From Ceratobasidium sp. AG-K (Eukaryota; Basidiomycota; Agaricomycetes; Cantharellales; Ceratobasidiaceae): a DNA stretch of 64,000 bases. Below the pieces are notes generated by a model. It was not told the DNA's origin, made no database searches, and was given only the letters and a program-made list of their open reading frames with translations. The position numbers and the translations under genes were made by a program. This document shows positions 22,649 through 33,381 of the stretch, one piece after another (position 1 is the stretch's first letter; the number at the start of each line of letters is the position of its first letter). Location: the NCBI GenBank assembly GCA_037039685.1, contig JAWNGF010000002.1, positions 5,394,001 to 5,458,000 on the forward strand, given 5' to 3'.

Positions 22649-23727
22649 ATGCGTGGTAATCGACAGGAAGAGCGAACGCCAGCCCACTGATAGCTTTGGT
22701 GAGTACACCAAATAACTGCCTGTCAGATATTTGGATGTCCCGCGTGTTGTTAGCTTCGCCTCATTCGTCATGTGGACAGTGTGTTCGAAACGGCCAACGA
22801 CTGATGTGCAACCTACTTTCTCTCGTTCACGGCCTCTCTATTCCCTGTTCCACAACAAGTTACATCTATGTAATGATCGCTCTCTGCCTTGGGGACACAA
22901 CCCATTTAGAGGATTGCCTGATCAAGGGAAGGTCTCCATTCAGGTGACTCACCAAGCGCTGAGCTTGGTGGCACTGCATCGACTCAGGTCTGCAAACTGG
23001 GGGTTTGTGTTTATCATTGCTACATAAAGTATGACCCACTCAACCTGAGGCAGTGTTAATAAAGCTCTAATAAAACGCCGTTGCTTTGTATTTTGGAATG
23101 AGGATTCAACTGATGGGCACGCCTTGGATACGGGTGAAAGCCGGGTGGCTGTGAGAGCGACACTCCATGTCCAACCTATAACTACGATACGTGTAAGCTA
23201 TCGGTTACGTACAACATTCTGTGAAGTCGCTGATAAATGAAGCTTGGCCAGGAGTACAGCCTCCAGTTAAAATGTTTTGGTTGCAAAACGTGCTGACTTT
23301 GATATCACTACGGCTCCCAGCCACCAAGTTCTTCTCTCTATAGCTGGGTTTCACCTTGGATCGCAATAGCAATTATTTGGATAGTCTGACTTTGTGATGC
23401 TCAAAATTACGCGCCTGTGAGCAGACCTAGCGTAATTTACCTGTCCCAGTTTCAGGCGCGCGGAACAGCACAATACTTTCTTGGCCTAAGGTTGAGTCAA
23501 GGTGAGGGGGCTTAGTGCCTAAATTAATGAGTGGGTGGAACCAAATCCGTTCCAGATGAGAAAGGTAGAGGTATCCGATAACAACGAATGAGACATTTCG
23601 CCGCAAGAGTGCACGACGCTAGGAGGTCCTCAGGCTCTTGTATCAACATCACAGGCTATCCCTTAGTGCTTGGTTTCCATGGTGAGTTATCTAAGCGTTT
23701 CTCTGAAGGTTTCTAGGCGCAGCATTG
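22649..23727. other. About 1.1 kb without a supportable gene
   Basis: Open frames here are short, overlap each other and show no family resemblance. No tRNA, array or terminal repeat is visible. Together with the next gene this is the least conserved part of the window. Confidence 0.4.
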
Positions 23728-23966
23728 ATGGGCTCGCGTCGACATAGCTTAGACGTGAGCGCCCATCCCTTAGTTATTAAAGATGACTGCACACCATTTT
23801 GTAAAGGCCACACACGCAATCCCTCTTCATGCGTTTCAGCCGTAAGTAAATCTCCAGTGTGTATGAGGGAGCTTGTTAACCACCCGAAAAAGTTCGGCAC
23901 CTATTCAATGCAGCTAGACATGTCTTCGGAGCTAGCAGTGATGCCATCAAGTGGAATGATCACGAT

Positions 23967-25994
23967 TTGACCGTCGTCTCCAGAGACCTATTCAACCCAT
24001 TGAGAGCCCTCTACCTTCCTCGCGCCGAGGCGGGACCGTTCCGGAGCGGACGGGCCGTTCCACTGGCACCTGAAGGGCGGGATAAATTGACGCTAGGAGG
24101 CTACGCAGAGTGGCTAAAATCTGGAGCTGTTTCATCGCTAATTGGGCTACTCCCCATTCAGCGCGTGGAGCTCCGAAAAAGCAGACGCTTGCCGTTTCGT
24201 CACGAGTACATCCTTGTCTTTGTCAATTACCAAGGCCGCCGGTACGTTATTCGCATGGACCGGTGAGTATGAAGCTAGGTTCTCTTTGGTCTCGGCTTAT
24301 CACAGTATCTACGGGGTATAGGTTAGGTAAACTAGGTTCTCTTGTCAAGGGCTCACGTTGGCACAGTGGAAATGTTGGCGTTGGAGGCCTTAGCGATGAT
24401 TGTATACGCGTTGAAGAGGAGGAATCGGCTGAAGGCCAACTTTTAATCAACGATATTGGGCCCGATAGTAGCCACAGCGACACGATTGTGGACCTCCACC
24501 ACTGGTCGACGAGCATAGGGGACGAAAACAACTACCTTACCCTGTGGCAGGCCGCCCGGGAAACTTACGCCTACATATCAAGGCGTATTGAAGAACTAGA
24601 ACTCGAAATTCATGAGCGGAAAGCACTGGTTAGTCACTGGGTTCAACACGATCAATATATATATTATACGCATGGACTCGAATCTCACCTCACAAATACA
24701 GCACGATTACAATCCTCGGTCACCGCTCCTTCCCTTCATAATATCGACAAATGGAAGAGCCTACGTCTCCGCGGCGTCTAGCCATTTCTCAACATTTTTA
24801 TTGGGTCTTAGCGCACATATACGTCCCCCTGTAACTCGCTCCTTAGGCGCTTTTGGCCGTCGAATTGCGTTTCAGCTCAGGCGCTTCAACTTTATTTATG
24901 CTATGTTTATTCGGCTATGCCATGTCATCACCCAAGCCGGAAGCGCCAGCGATTCTGGAGATAATGAGTTGGGTGGTAGCAAAAACTTAGTGTTTCAGCT
25001 GCTGCACGATCTCAACATTGCCCGAACCGAGCGCGCTGGTGGCCGAGAGGATGACGAGGTGGATAGTTACAAACGTTCGTTCGTATTTTATTCCTTTTTT
25101 CGTTTTACTAAAAGCCGAACCATTATACACATAGCTCGATTAATGCGAAAGCTTTTAGAATCTCGTACACTTGTGGACATAATACCTTTGCTCCGTACAA
25201 ACTCCCTCGATGTTTTGCGCCCTCGCTCCGTCCCGATTCACATGGCTGAGCTACGACAGTTGTTAGATTCAATCCCAGATCGTGTTGAGGGGCGATTTTG
25301 TGAACTCTCTGGGCATGTCGGCTTTCCGCGCGATCCTGGTATGATTGAGGCTTTACAATTCCTCAACGGTCTACACATTGCCGACGGGGACGATACTGAA
25401 CCCGTTGACCCAGTACAGCGTCTTCAGTCGCTCTATAACCTTTCTCGCCCCCCACTGACCCTGCTCGGTCTTGCCGATCGTCTTGAGGTCATATCCCTGG
25501 CCTGGCCAAAGTATAATCTTGTGACAACCAATTGCGAACTGTTTTCCCGCTCAATATGTTACTTGGAAAGGGCGCGTGGGTTTTGTTTCGCTAGCCAAGG
25601 TTATGTTGGGGGTCAGGCCACAACATGTCGTTTAACGAAGACTCTCACAGCCGGATTCATGACGTACTGCTATGCTGTATGCATTTTCTTTGTGATTTCT
25701 GCCTTTATGGTTATGTTTGGGCTTGTGGGTGGGGTGATAAAGTTGTCTTTGGCTAGGGCTCAAATTGCACAGGTATCGTTCGTCGTTGGAAGCGTAATCC
25801 TTGCTTTACCGGTACCTGTCTCGCAAACCGCTTTATTTCGGGTTAGACGAGGTTGCCTCAATCACCCGTTATGGAAGCAGTACTCCCAAAGGGTCAGCTT
25901 ACCAAACTCTTGGAATGAGGGTGCCTTTTCAGTTCGATCACTTGTTGCATTACCCCGCCACCAGCATCCAGCAAGGATGAGTGACACCGTCTAG
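23967..25994 (+). CDS. Predicted membrane protein with LRAT/NlpC-P60-like His...Asn-Cys signature; start unresolved
   Basis: Three exons join in frame: the first ends YVIRMDR at a GTGAGT donor (24263), the second runs to HERKAL (24628), the third continues to the stop at 25992-25994. Around residue 75 is RHEYILVFVNYQGRRYVIR, and around residue 450 PKYNLVTTNCELFSRSICYL. A strand-borne His followed far downstream by an Asn-Cys on a helix is the arrangement of circularly permuted NlpC/P60 (LRAT/HRASLS-type) thiol enzymes. Two hydrophobic segments follow (YAVCIFFVISAFMVMFGLVG; FVVGSVILALPVPV). No ATG opens the first exon; an upstream frame (ATG 23728) ends at 23970 in another phase, suggesting a missed intron or one-base error. 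Function unknown. Confidence 0.55.
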
Positions 25995-26498
25995 TGTTGT
26001 TCCACGTCCGCGTCTCCAACATTTATCACCGTTTCTGAATCCGGGATGTAACTTATCCATACTACTGTTCGCTTTAAACACTCAATTGTAGTTATTAGGT
26101 TAGGACTTTGTTGCTTGATCTCCAAAGTTGGCGCACATACACCTATGAGTCCTACGCCGATCTCTGCACCGGGGTGATTGACGAAGAGTGGTTGGGTATT
26201 TTGTCTACCCTGACTATAGGGAGGACAAGTTGGTTTGTCAGAGTATGCGGGGCCCTACTTCGATCGCAAGACATATACATGCATATATTTGGACACACGC
26301 AAACAAAATTTGGACTAGTACGACTTGCATTTATGCGACCTTCCAGTATGCTACTAGGGTTCTAATTTCGACCGCGGGTCAAAGGTGGATTCCCAGAGCC
26401 ACCATACCCGATGAAGTAGCTCGTGGCATTCTGGAAACATATCTCGCATAGCGCTCCTCGTAGCTGGTATATACAAAAATGTCGTTCATCAGCCTTAT
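25995..26498. other. Intergenic stretch with no supportable gene
   Basis: Between two convergent genes. One open frame (26188-26451, 87 codons) ends in a plausible helix (IPDEVARGILETYLA) but has no recognised family and no splice partners. I treat it as unannotated. Confidence 0.4.
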
Positions 26499-29488
26499 CT
26501 AGAAATGAAACAGCCCGCGCTTCTTCTCCTTCTTCTCCTTCTTCAACTTTTCACCCCCGATGCTTCCCAACGAGCTCGAAGACGCCTGATGGCTCGGAGC
26601 CCTCGGTGGTTGCATGTGACTGTGTGCGGGGGAATGATGAGACGCTGCAGGTGAAGGTGTAGCCGCGGGTTGAGGCTTAGGGGGTGGCGGCGCGTCTTGA
26701 ATGTAGTATCGCTGATCGTAATAGTCTTGGTATGGTCGTTCTCGGTCACTGGGTTTAGGTAACCCATCTGGGAGAGCTGCGCTTCCCACGCCATCCATGC
26801 CGACCGCACGTAGATCGGAGATGAACCGTCCTGGGTTCATTTGGTGGGTCGAGCCTACGTGATGACATGTCAAAAGGAACCGTGCAGTTCTGGAGGGCTC
26901 GACTCACCGATAAAGATCTCTTTACCCTGCGCTGTGCTTACAGTGTACGCCGTTCGCATTTCCGAGTACGTCATTCCTCCAGCTACGAACACAAAGACAC
27001 GCTGTTTGAGTGTTTCGCCCCGCCCGGTAGGTGCCGCTTTGTGCCAACTTGGTTTTTGGCTGCGTAGCGAGGTCGGAGCGGCGGCGCTGGGCGTAGGCGC
27101 TGGAGAGGCTCGGAAACTCCCGAGCGGTGCAGCTGCGGGAGGTGCATCTCGGACATAGGGGAATACACTTTGGTCGAGTTTGCCGGCAAAGTGGTCCTGT
27201 CAGGTATAATGAGCACAAGCTGAGTAACCTGCGAGTTGAACGGCCTACCTCGAGCACGGTCTGCAGCATGGGTTGGTATCTCGATTGGTCATAATCATAG
27301 TTCGCTGCTGCCTTCTGCTTGAGTTTGCGTTTGATGTCCCTGTCCGTTGAGGTCTAACAGTTCCAAGCTATTAATAGGAAGGTCCAGTCAAATAGAAAAC
27401 CAAACACACCCTGACCACTCGCGTGCCTAGATAGATCAACGCATTCACCGCGTCCTGGTCCATGTTTGATAAGCGAGCGTGCTGATACAGGCGCCGTTTG
27501 TCTTCGTCTGACACGCCATCGCGGTACATGATGTACAGCGCAATGAGACGGGCCTTATCCGTAGAACTGTAGGGGGGTTTGGTATGTGTGCCAAGGTACC
27601 CATAAAAACGCCCACCTCAAGTTCCTATTCTCCAGCAGAACAACCAAATCTTCTACTACGCTCTTGGGGGTTTTACCCTCTGCTGTCTGTCCTGTTGCAC
27701 AATTCTACCCACCATGGCAACCACGTCAGTTTTTGAGTCCATAAATCAAAAGAGTCATCGTTACATACCTGCTCAATGTCCGCCACAGCTGACAAATTGT
27801 TCTGATCAAACAACTTGTTGCACTCTCCTGCCATGTTCAAGTGGAGCGAGAACTAATCTCATCTCAATTAAGCCACTCGTGCGAACTCAATGAAAAAAAC
27901 GCACCTTTTCCCAGGTCTCTTGGTACTGCGGCAATCCAGCCAGCATGTCTTTTACTCCATTCAGAGATTGGTCGCTGTGCCGTTCCAATCAGCCGAATGC
28001 GATCGAACATCACTGAGACACGAACCTTCCACGGAATACAGCATTATCCTCCAAAAACTTGTTGAAATCTGCTTTCAGCTGATCGTTGACGGCGAGAAGG
28101 TGCATATGACGCGTAGCAGTCCAAATTTGGTCTGTTTCACCCAATATGGCCGTCTTGTCTTCGCGTATTCCGCGCGTGTTTTCGAATTTGTACCTGGATG
28201 ACCGTGGGTTTGATACTTCCAATGGGCGCGGAGATGAAGTCGTACCTGTATTTGTTACCTTCGATAGGGAGCAAATCCATGGCCATGGCCTGGTACGTAA
28301 ACTCGTGCATAAGCGGTGCAACTGGATCCATTGACCTGTCCGTGATGAATAGGACAGATCGGGGCCGGTTCGTCTCGCCTGGGATGACTTTCTACACAGC
28401 CCAATGGACATATTAGACGCGGGAGATATGGAAAGACAAAGGAACGGAGGATGGTAGGCAAAGCGTATGACTTACAGGGAAATCGTGGTTTGCCTTGCGA
28501 TACTCGTCGAGCTCCTTCTGTACGAAATATGCCAATCGCTTGGACAAATGCTCATCGTTCTCTGAGGTGCTGGATGAAGATCGTATGTTGGTAGCCATTG
28601 CCGAACGCCATCGGCTCGAGCCTTCAGCTTGGGCAGCTTGGGGCGCTTGTTCAGGTGGGTTGCTCAGAGGGCCCAGAGGTGGGTGGTGGGAGGGGGAGTA
28701 ATATCGGATTAGAGGATTTTCGTTCATGAGAATGCAAATATTGAGGATCTGGTCGCGTGCTATCGATAAAAAGGCGGCTAGGACAGATAAATAGGAGTTA
28801 CGTACGGATTTGGCCATGAACCTCAGCTCGTTGTCCAGTCCTTCACGCGCACCTTGAACGGCTACTTGCATTGGGGATACTTGAGCCGCCTCGTTTCGTC
28901 TGGGGTTGAATGTCGTGGCAGGGACCTCTTTGTGCGGCGCGTACAGATTGAAGAAAGAGGTCGGTGAGCGGGTTGAAAATACGCGTTGTTCGAGTGCTGC
29001 AAAGTTGACGTAGAGATCCTGAAGTGTGCGGAGGTGAGGTTCTGCTGGAGAGTTGACGAGGCTGTTGAGGAGGGACTCAGGAAGGCCGTCGATGAAGAAC
29101 AAGTGTGCTCCGCCATATCGCTTGCGACCTTGGGAAAAGTCGGCAATAATTCGGTTGACGTTTTGGGAGGTGGGCATAAGGAGATACATTGCCTCGAGTG
29201 ACTGCTCGCCACGGTGCGTGTTAATACCCTCGATCACTAAAACAAATAAGTAAGCGGTTTTATAGGAGCCTCTTATGCTTACGGGTCACATTTTCTTGTA
29301 GGACATCATTGTCTTTAAGAACCGCGCTGAGTAGTCGCTTGGAATGGTCGTCGACAACCATCACCTTCCATCGTCCAGGTGGATTAACGGAGCGAATAGC
29401 TTCCAGAAAGCCTAGACGCGCCGTTAGAGCATATTTAATCAGATAAAGTGTACTTACGGTTTCGTACTTGGTCGATGAGTGAGGCCAT
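26499..29488 (-). CDS. SEC1: Sec1/Munc18 family protein (SNARE regulator of exocytosis)
   Basis: Sec1 proteins bind syntaxin-type SNAREs and drive vesicle fusion at the plasma membrane. The start at 29488 reads [11 protein letters not shown]; following exons give [18 protein letters not shown], then [46 protein letters not shown], all hallmarks of domain 1 and 2. The C-terminal part includes [18 protein letters not shown] and [18 protein letters not shown]. After the fold a tail of about 110 residues is rich in Pro, Ser, His and ends with the Lys-rich [16 protein letters not shown] before TAG at 26499-26501. About 11 introns. Works in the same step as exocyst Sec6, 20 kb away. Head-to-head with the TFIP11 gene (115 bp apart). 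Confidence 0.95.
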
Positions 29489-29603
29489 CTTGTCGTCGAG
29501 TGTAGCTACGTCGTCACAGAGAGTCGGACCACCTTCAGGGAGTCAGGGTCTTATTAGGAGACAGTCAGGGTCCACCTGTGCTTGGCGCTTGTGAGCGACC
29601 ACC

Positions 29604-32600
29604 ATGGCACGCCGCAAACGATTTCTGGACGACGACTCGAGCAACGACTCGGAATCCGACTACGAAGCCTCCGACCCTAATGAAGATCCAGATGAAAGAG
29701 CAGAGAGAAGAATGCACGAGGATCCGTATCAACGCAGCAAACGAAGGAGAAGAGGCCGTGGCAAAGACAGTGCTACGTATGGTGTCTTTGGAGACGATAG
29801 TGAGGAGGAGGACCCAAAGGCTGGGAAGCGAGCGGATGTGACCAAGTAAGTAGACTGCAAGTTACTTTGCTTGTAACTTATTCCCTGTAGAGCCCCAGCG
29901 TTTGTTACCGGCAAACCAACACGCATGGAAACCGAGATCACAGACATTCCGGAAGCCACGAATGTAGCAAACTCTTCAGACGAACAAGAGGACGATGAAG
30001 AGGTTGGAGAGGTTGAAGCTGAAGCTGATTCAGACTCGGGCTCCGACTCTTCAGATCCCATCCGACCCGCCTCTCCACGCCTACACACACGCGAACAATC
30101 TGACGAACCACCGGCCAAGCCCGCTGGCCTAGGTATGGGTGCGGGACAAGCAGCATTCCGTGCCATGCTTGGTCAGCCCAGTGAATCATCCGACTCACCT
30201 GGCCTTGGCGGTATCGGCGCACGAGGTGGAATTGGTGCGCGTGGCGGCATCGGCGCAAGGGGAGGTATTGGGGCCAGCACTGGTACATCCACACCTGCGG
30301 ACGATGAACCATCACGAGCCCAACGATCGTTTGTGCGCACCGAGGCACCTCCACCTCCACCCCGGCCTGATCTTACGGCTGAAGAGAGGAAGCACTTTGC
30401 CAAGATCTCTGGCGGGTTTGGTGCACGCATGTTGGCGGGCATGGGCTGGGAGGCTGGTACAGGTCTTGGTGCGAATCGCCAGGGTATTGTAGCCCCCATT
30501 GAGAGCAAACTGAGGCCGCAGAAGGCGGGTATCGCGTTTCGTGGGTTCTCGGAACGCACGGAGCAGAGTAGGAGGGAGGAGAAGCGAAAAGCTAGGAGGT
30601 GGGCACACATACTCTCGGGGCTTCCATATGATACTAATTATGACTGCAGAGAAGGCAAGATTGTCTCCTCGGACGAAGATGAGACTTCCAAAGGCAAAAA
30701 GAAGAAGGGCAAACCCAAATTCGGTGACGCCCAACCAGACGGAGGCGAACGGCCTGCATGGAAACGGCCTAAAAAGAGCAAAATCCGCGTCGAGCACAAG
30801 ACCTACGAAGAGATTGTCCAAGATGCAGGCATGGACACTGCGGCTGCAGGAGTTGGTCAGATTATCGACGCGACCGGGGCGGTGGTGCGTATTCTTGTTG
30901 CTTCACATACCAATCAAACGACTAACGCGAAGACACGCAGCCTCGCGAAGTGGGCTCAATAACAGACATTTCAGGCTGGGCTCCAACTTCGGACACTACA
31001 CGTTTGGTTGAAATTAGACACAACATCCGAATGATCGTCGATCTTGCCAAAGGCGACCTTGACGGCCTGGCTCGCGAGGCGCGGGCTCTCAACGAACGTA
31101 AAAAGTGGATCGACGGCGAAGAAAAGCGGTTGAGAGCCAAGGTTTCCGACGAAGCCGATTGTATGTCATCCACGTATATTCTTGTGATTTGGAACTAATA
31201 TTTAACATTTAGTGATCGCTCGGCTGCAACGAGTTCATTTGGTTGTAGACGACATCTCTTCGAAAGCCAAAGCAATTGTCACGGAGCCAGACCCGGCTGA
31301 AAAACTTGGCGAGCTTACCCCCCACTTTGACCAGCTTCTCATGGAGTATCCGGGGGAATACGAGCGGTACAGATTGGACGAAATTGTGGTTGCATCGATC
31401 ACACCTACAGTAAGCTATTACGTCTCTTCATTGCTTTGGACCATCATTCCAATAGGGACGTTTTTCCGTAGTTGCGCCGTGCGATGGCAAGCTGGGAGCC
31501 GCTCGAAGACCCACTTGCGTTTACAGAACTGTTCAGAAGGTGGAAGAAAGCGTTTAGGCTAAAGCCACCTACCAATTCCAATGCATTGATCACCAACGAT
31601 TTGATGCCAAAGACAATTACCACTACAACGGAAACGTAAGCCTTGGTTATCTCCGTTCACCGTTTAGCCTTAACACGTGTAATGATAGGCAAATGACCCC
31701 GTACGAAAGTCTACTTTGGTCCGTGTGGTTACCTCGTGTGCGCTCGAGCATCAAGTAGGTAATCTCCTCACGCCACTGATTTTATTCTCTAATCATCCTC
31801 GCCTAGCAATGTCTGGTCCCCCACTGAACCTGAGTCTGCCCTCTCTCTATTCGACTCGTGGCGCGACCTTCTCCCCCCCTTCATTCACGATAATGTTCTT
31901 GACCAACTAATCATACCCAAGATCCAGAAAGCCGTTGCCGAGTGGAGTCCCAAGTCGAAATCCGCACCTTCTCTCCAAGAAATCGTCTTTCCCTGGCTGT
32001 CGCATGTGGGCCTGCGGATGGAAGAGCTCGTGGGTGATGCGAAACGCAAGGTGCGCGCGAGCCTGCGCGTGTGGAAGGTGGGAGATGGGGTACCCACTGA
32101 CCTAGTCGCTTGGAAAGACGTGAGTAGCGGTTGTTCATCCCATGCGTGTCCGTCTCTGTCCGGTCTGCGGTCAGGACTGCCCATACATGCGTCTGCCACG
32201 CGTTCAGCACCCTTCTATCTCCGTGAACAGCGTAGCTCACGCTTACTGACACCGCCACACCAGATCTTTGGGACGAAGGAGTGGGATAACGTGCTCCTCA
32301 AGCACATTGTGCCCAAACTCAGCTCCACCCTGCGCGAAGAGTTCTCGGTCAACCCACGTGCACAAAACATGGGACCCCTCCGGGCGGTGCTCGGCTGGTC
32401 GGGCATTGTACGCGAGTCGATCATCGTGAGAATGCTCGAAGTCGAGTTTTTCCCCAAGTGGCTCTCAACGTTGCACTTGTGGTTGACTTCCAAAAAGCCT
32501 AATCTCGGTGAGATTGCAGATTGGTGAGTTGAACTTGGCTTTGAGGAGAATCTATTGAGTTTTTGGTGCGCGGTTATGGGGTTAACCTGCTGAGGATCGA

Positions 32601-33287
32601 GGGTGCTAGGGCCTTTTGGTCAATCGATCCGTAATTAACGTGATGGTTGCGCCTAGTGATGGAGTCGCTGTTTGCCGGTGTGTCTCCCTGCACTAGCTGG
32701 TTGGATTGGCACTGGTTCTTGTGTTCTTCTCATTAATTACTACAGTCGCCGGCCGAGGTCTAGATTCGATCGTTGATGCCTTTTTTTGCCTGCATATTCC
32801 TCGGGGAAATAGGTTCAAATTCTGGAAGGAAGATGTCTTTCCAACTAGTCTCATCGAGCACACGTCGGTGACGAACGGATTTGGGCGGGGATTACAGTTG
32901 ATGAACTCGGCAATGACTCTTGGCCCAAATGCTGCTGCAAAATTACCCAAGCCAGACTTGGTCAGGGATCCACTCACCCTGGGAACAAGCGTTGGTGGAA
33001 AGGGCAAAGCAAATGCTGCTACCCGTCCGCAGCCATCATACGCTCCAGATGTTTCGTTCCGAACGATCGTCGACGAGTTTGCTGCTGCGCACAACTTGTT
33101 GCTTATGCCTACACAAAGAACCCACGAGCGTTCGAGAATGCCACTGTACCGCGTATCCGGGAGCGCCACTGGCAAAGGAGGAATTCTGGTTTATCTATTG
33201 GATGACGTAGTTTGGGCTGGAGAGGGAGACGACTGGAAACCTATCTCATTGGAGGAGATGGTGTTGCGTGCAGCGAAGAAACAGTAG
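29604..33287 (+). CDS. NTR1: G-patch splicing factor TFIP11 / Ntr1 (STIP family)
   Basis: TFIP11/Ntr1 recruits and activates the helicase Prp43 to take apart the intron-lariat spliceosome. The protein starts MARRKRFLDDDSS with an acidic N-terminal region, then Gly-rich GIGARG repeats, then a G-patch (KHFAKISGGFGARMLAGMGW, GTGLGANRQGI). After several introns comes the GCFC-type helical domain (RHNIRMIVDLAKGDLDGLA; HFDQLLMEYPGEYERYRLDE; PYESLLWSVWLPRVRSSI; WDNVLLKHIVPKLSSTL; MLEVEFFPKWLSTLHLWL) and the C-terminal part with FRTIVDEFAAAHNLLLMP and GGILVYLLDDVVW. The stop is at 33285-33287. Length is about 880 residues, as in the family. The intron at 32525-32812 is unusually long for this window (288 nt). 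Confidence 0.95.
30208..30275 (+). repeat. Tandem 18-bp repeat encoding Gly-Ile-Gly-Ala-Arg-Gly units in TFIP11
   Basis: Nearly four copies of an 18-base unit encode GGIGAR repeats immediately before the G-patch. Codons differ at third positions between copies, so the repeat is kept at protein level rather than being a fresh slippage product. Confidence 0.8.
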
Positions 33288-33381
33288 ATCGTTACATTCT
33301 GCTTTTGTACCCCTAACAAACGAAGCACAGTATATATGCTGTCACAATGCACACACATCAGTCTCGAAACCCTATAGGACG

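Noticed and set aside
24110..24781. Alternative plus-strand frame of 223 codons overlapping the LRAT-like gene
   Set aside because: It becomes the second exon of that gene; before 24320 it reads through the first exon in the wrong phase.
26188..26451. Independent small gene between the LRAT-like gene and SEC1
   Set aside because: A single short frame without splice partners, family resemblance or a convincing start context.
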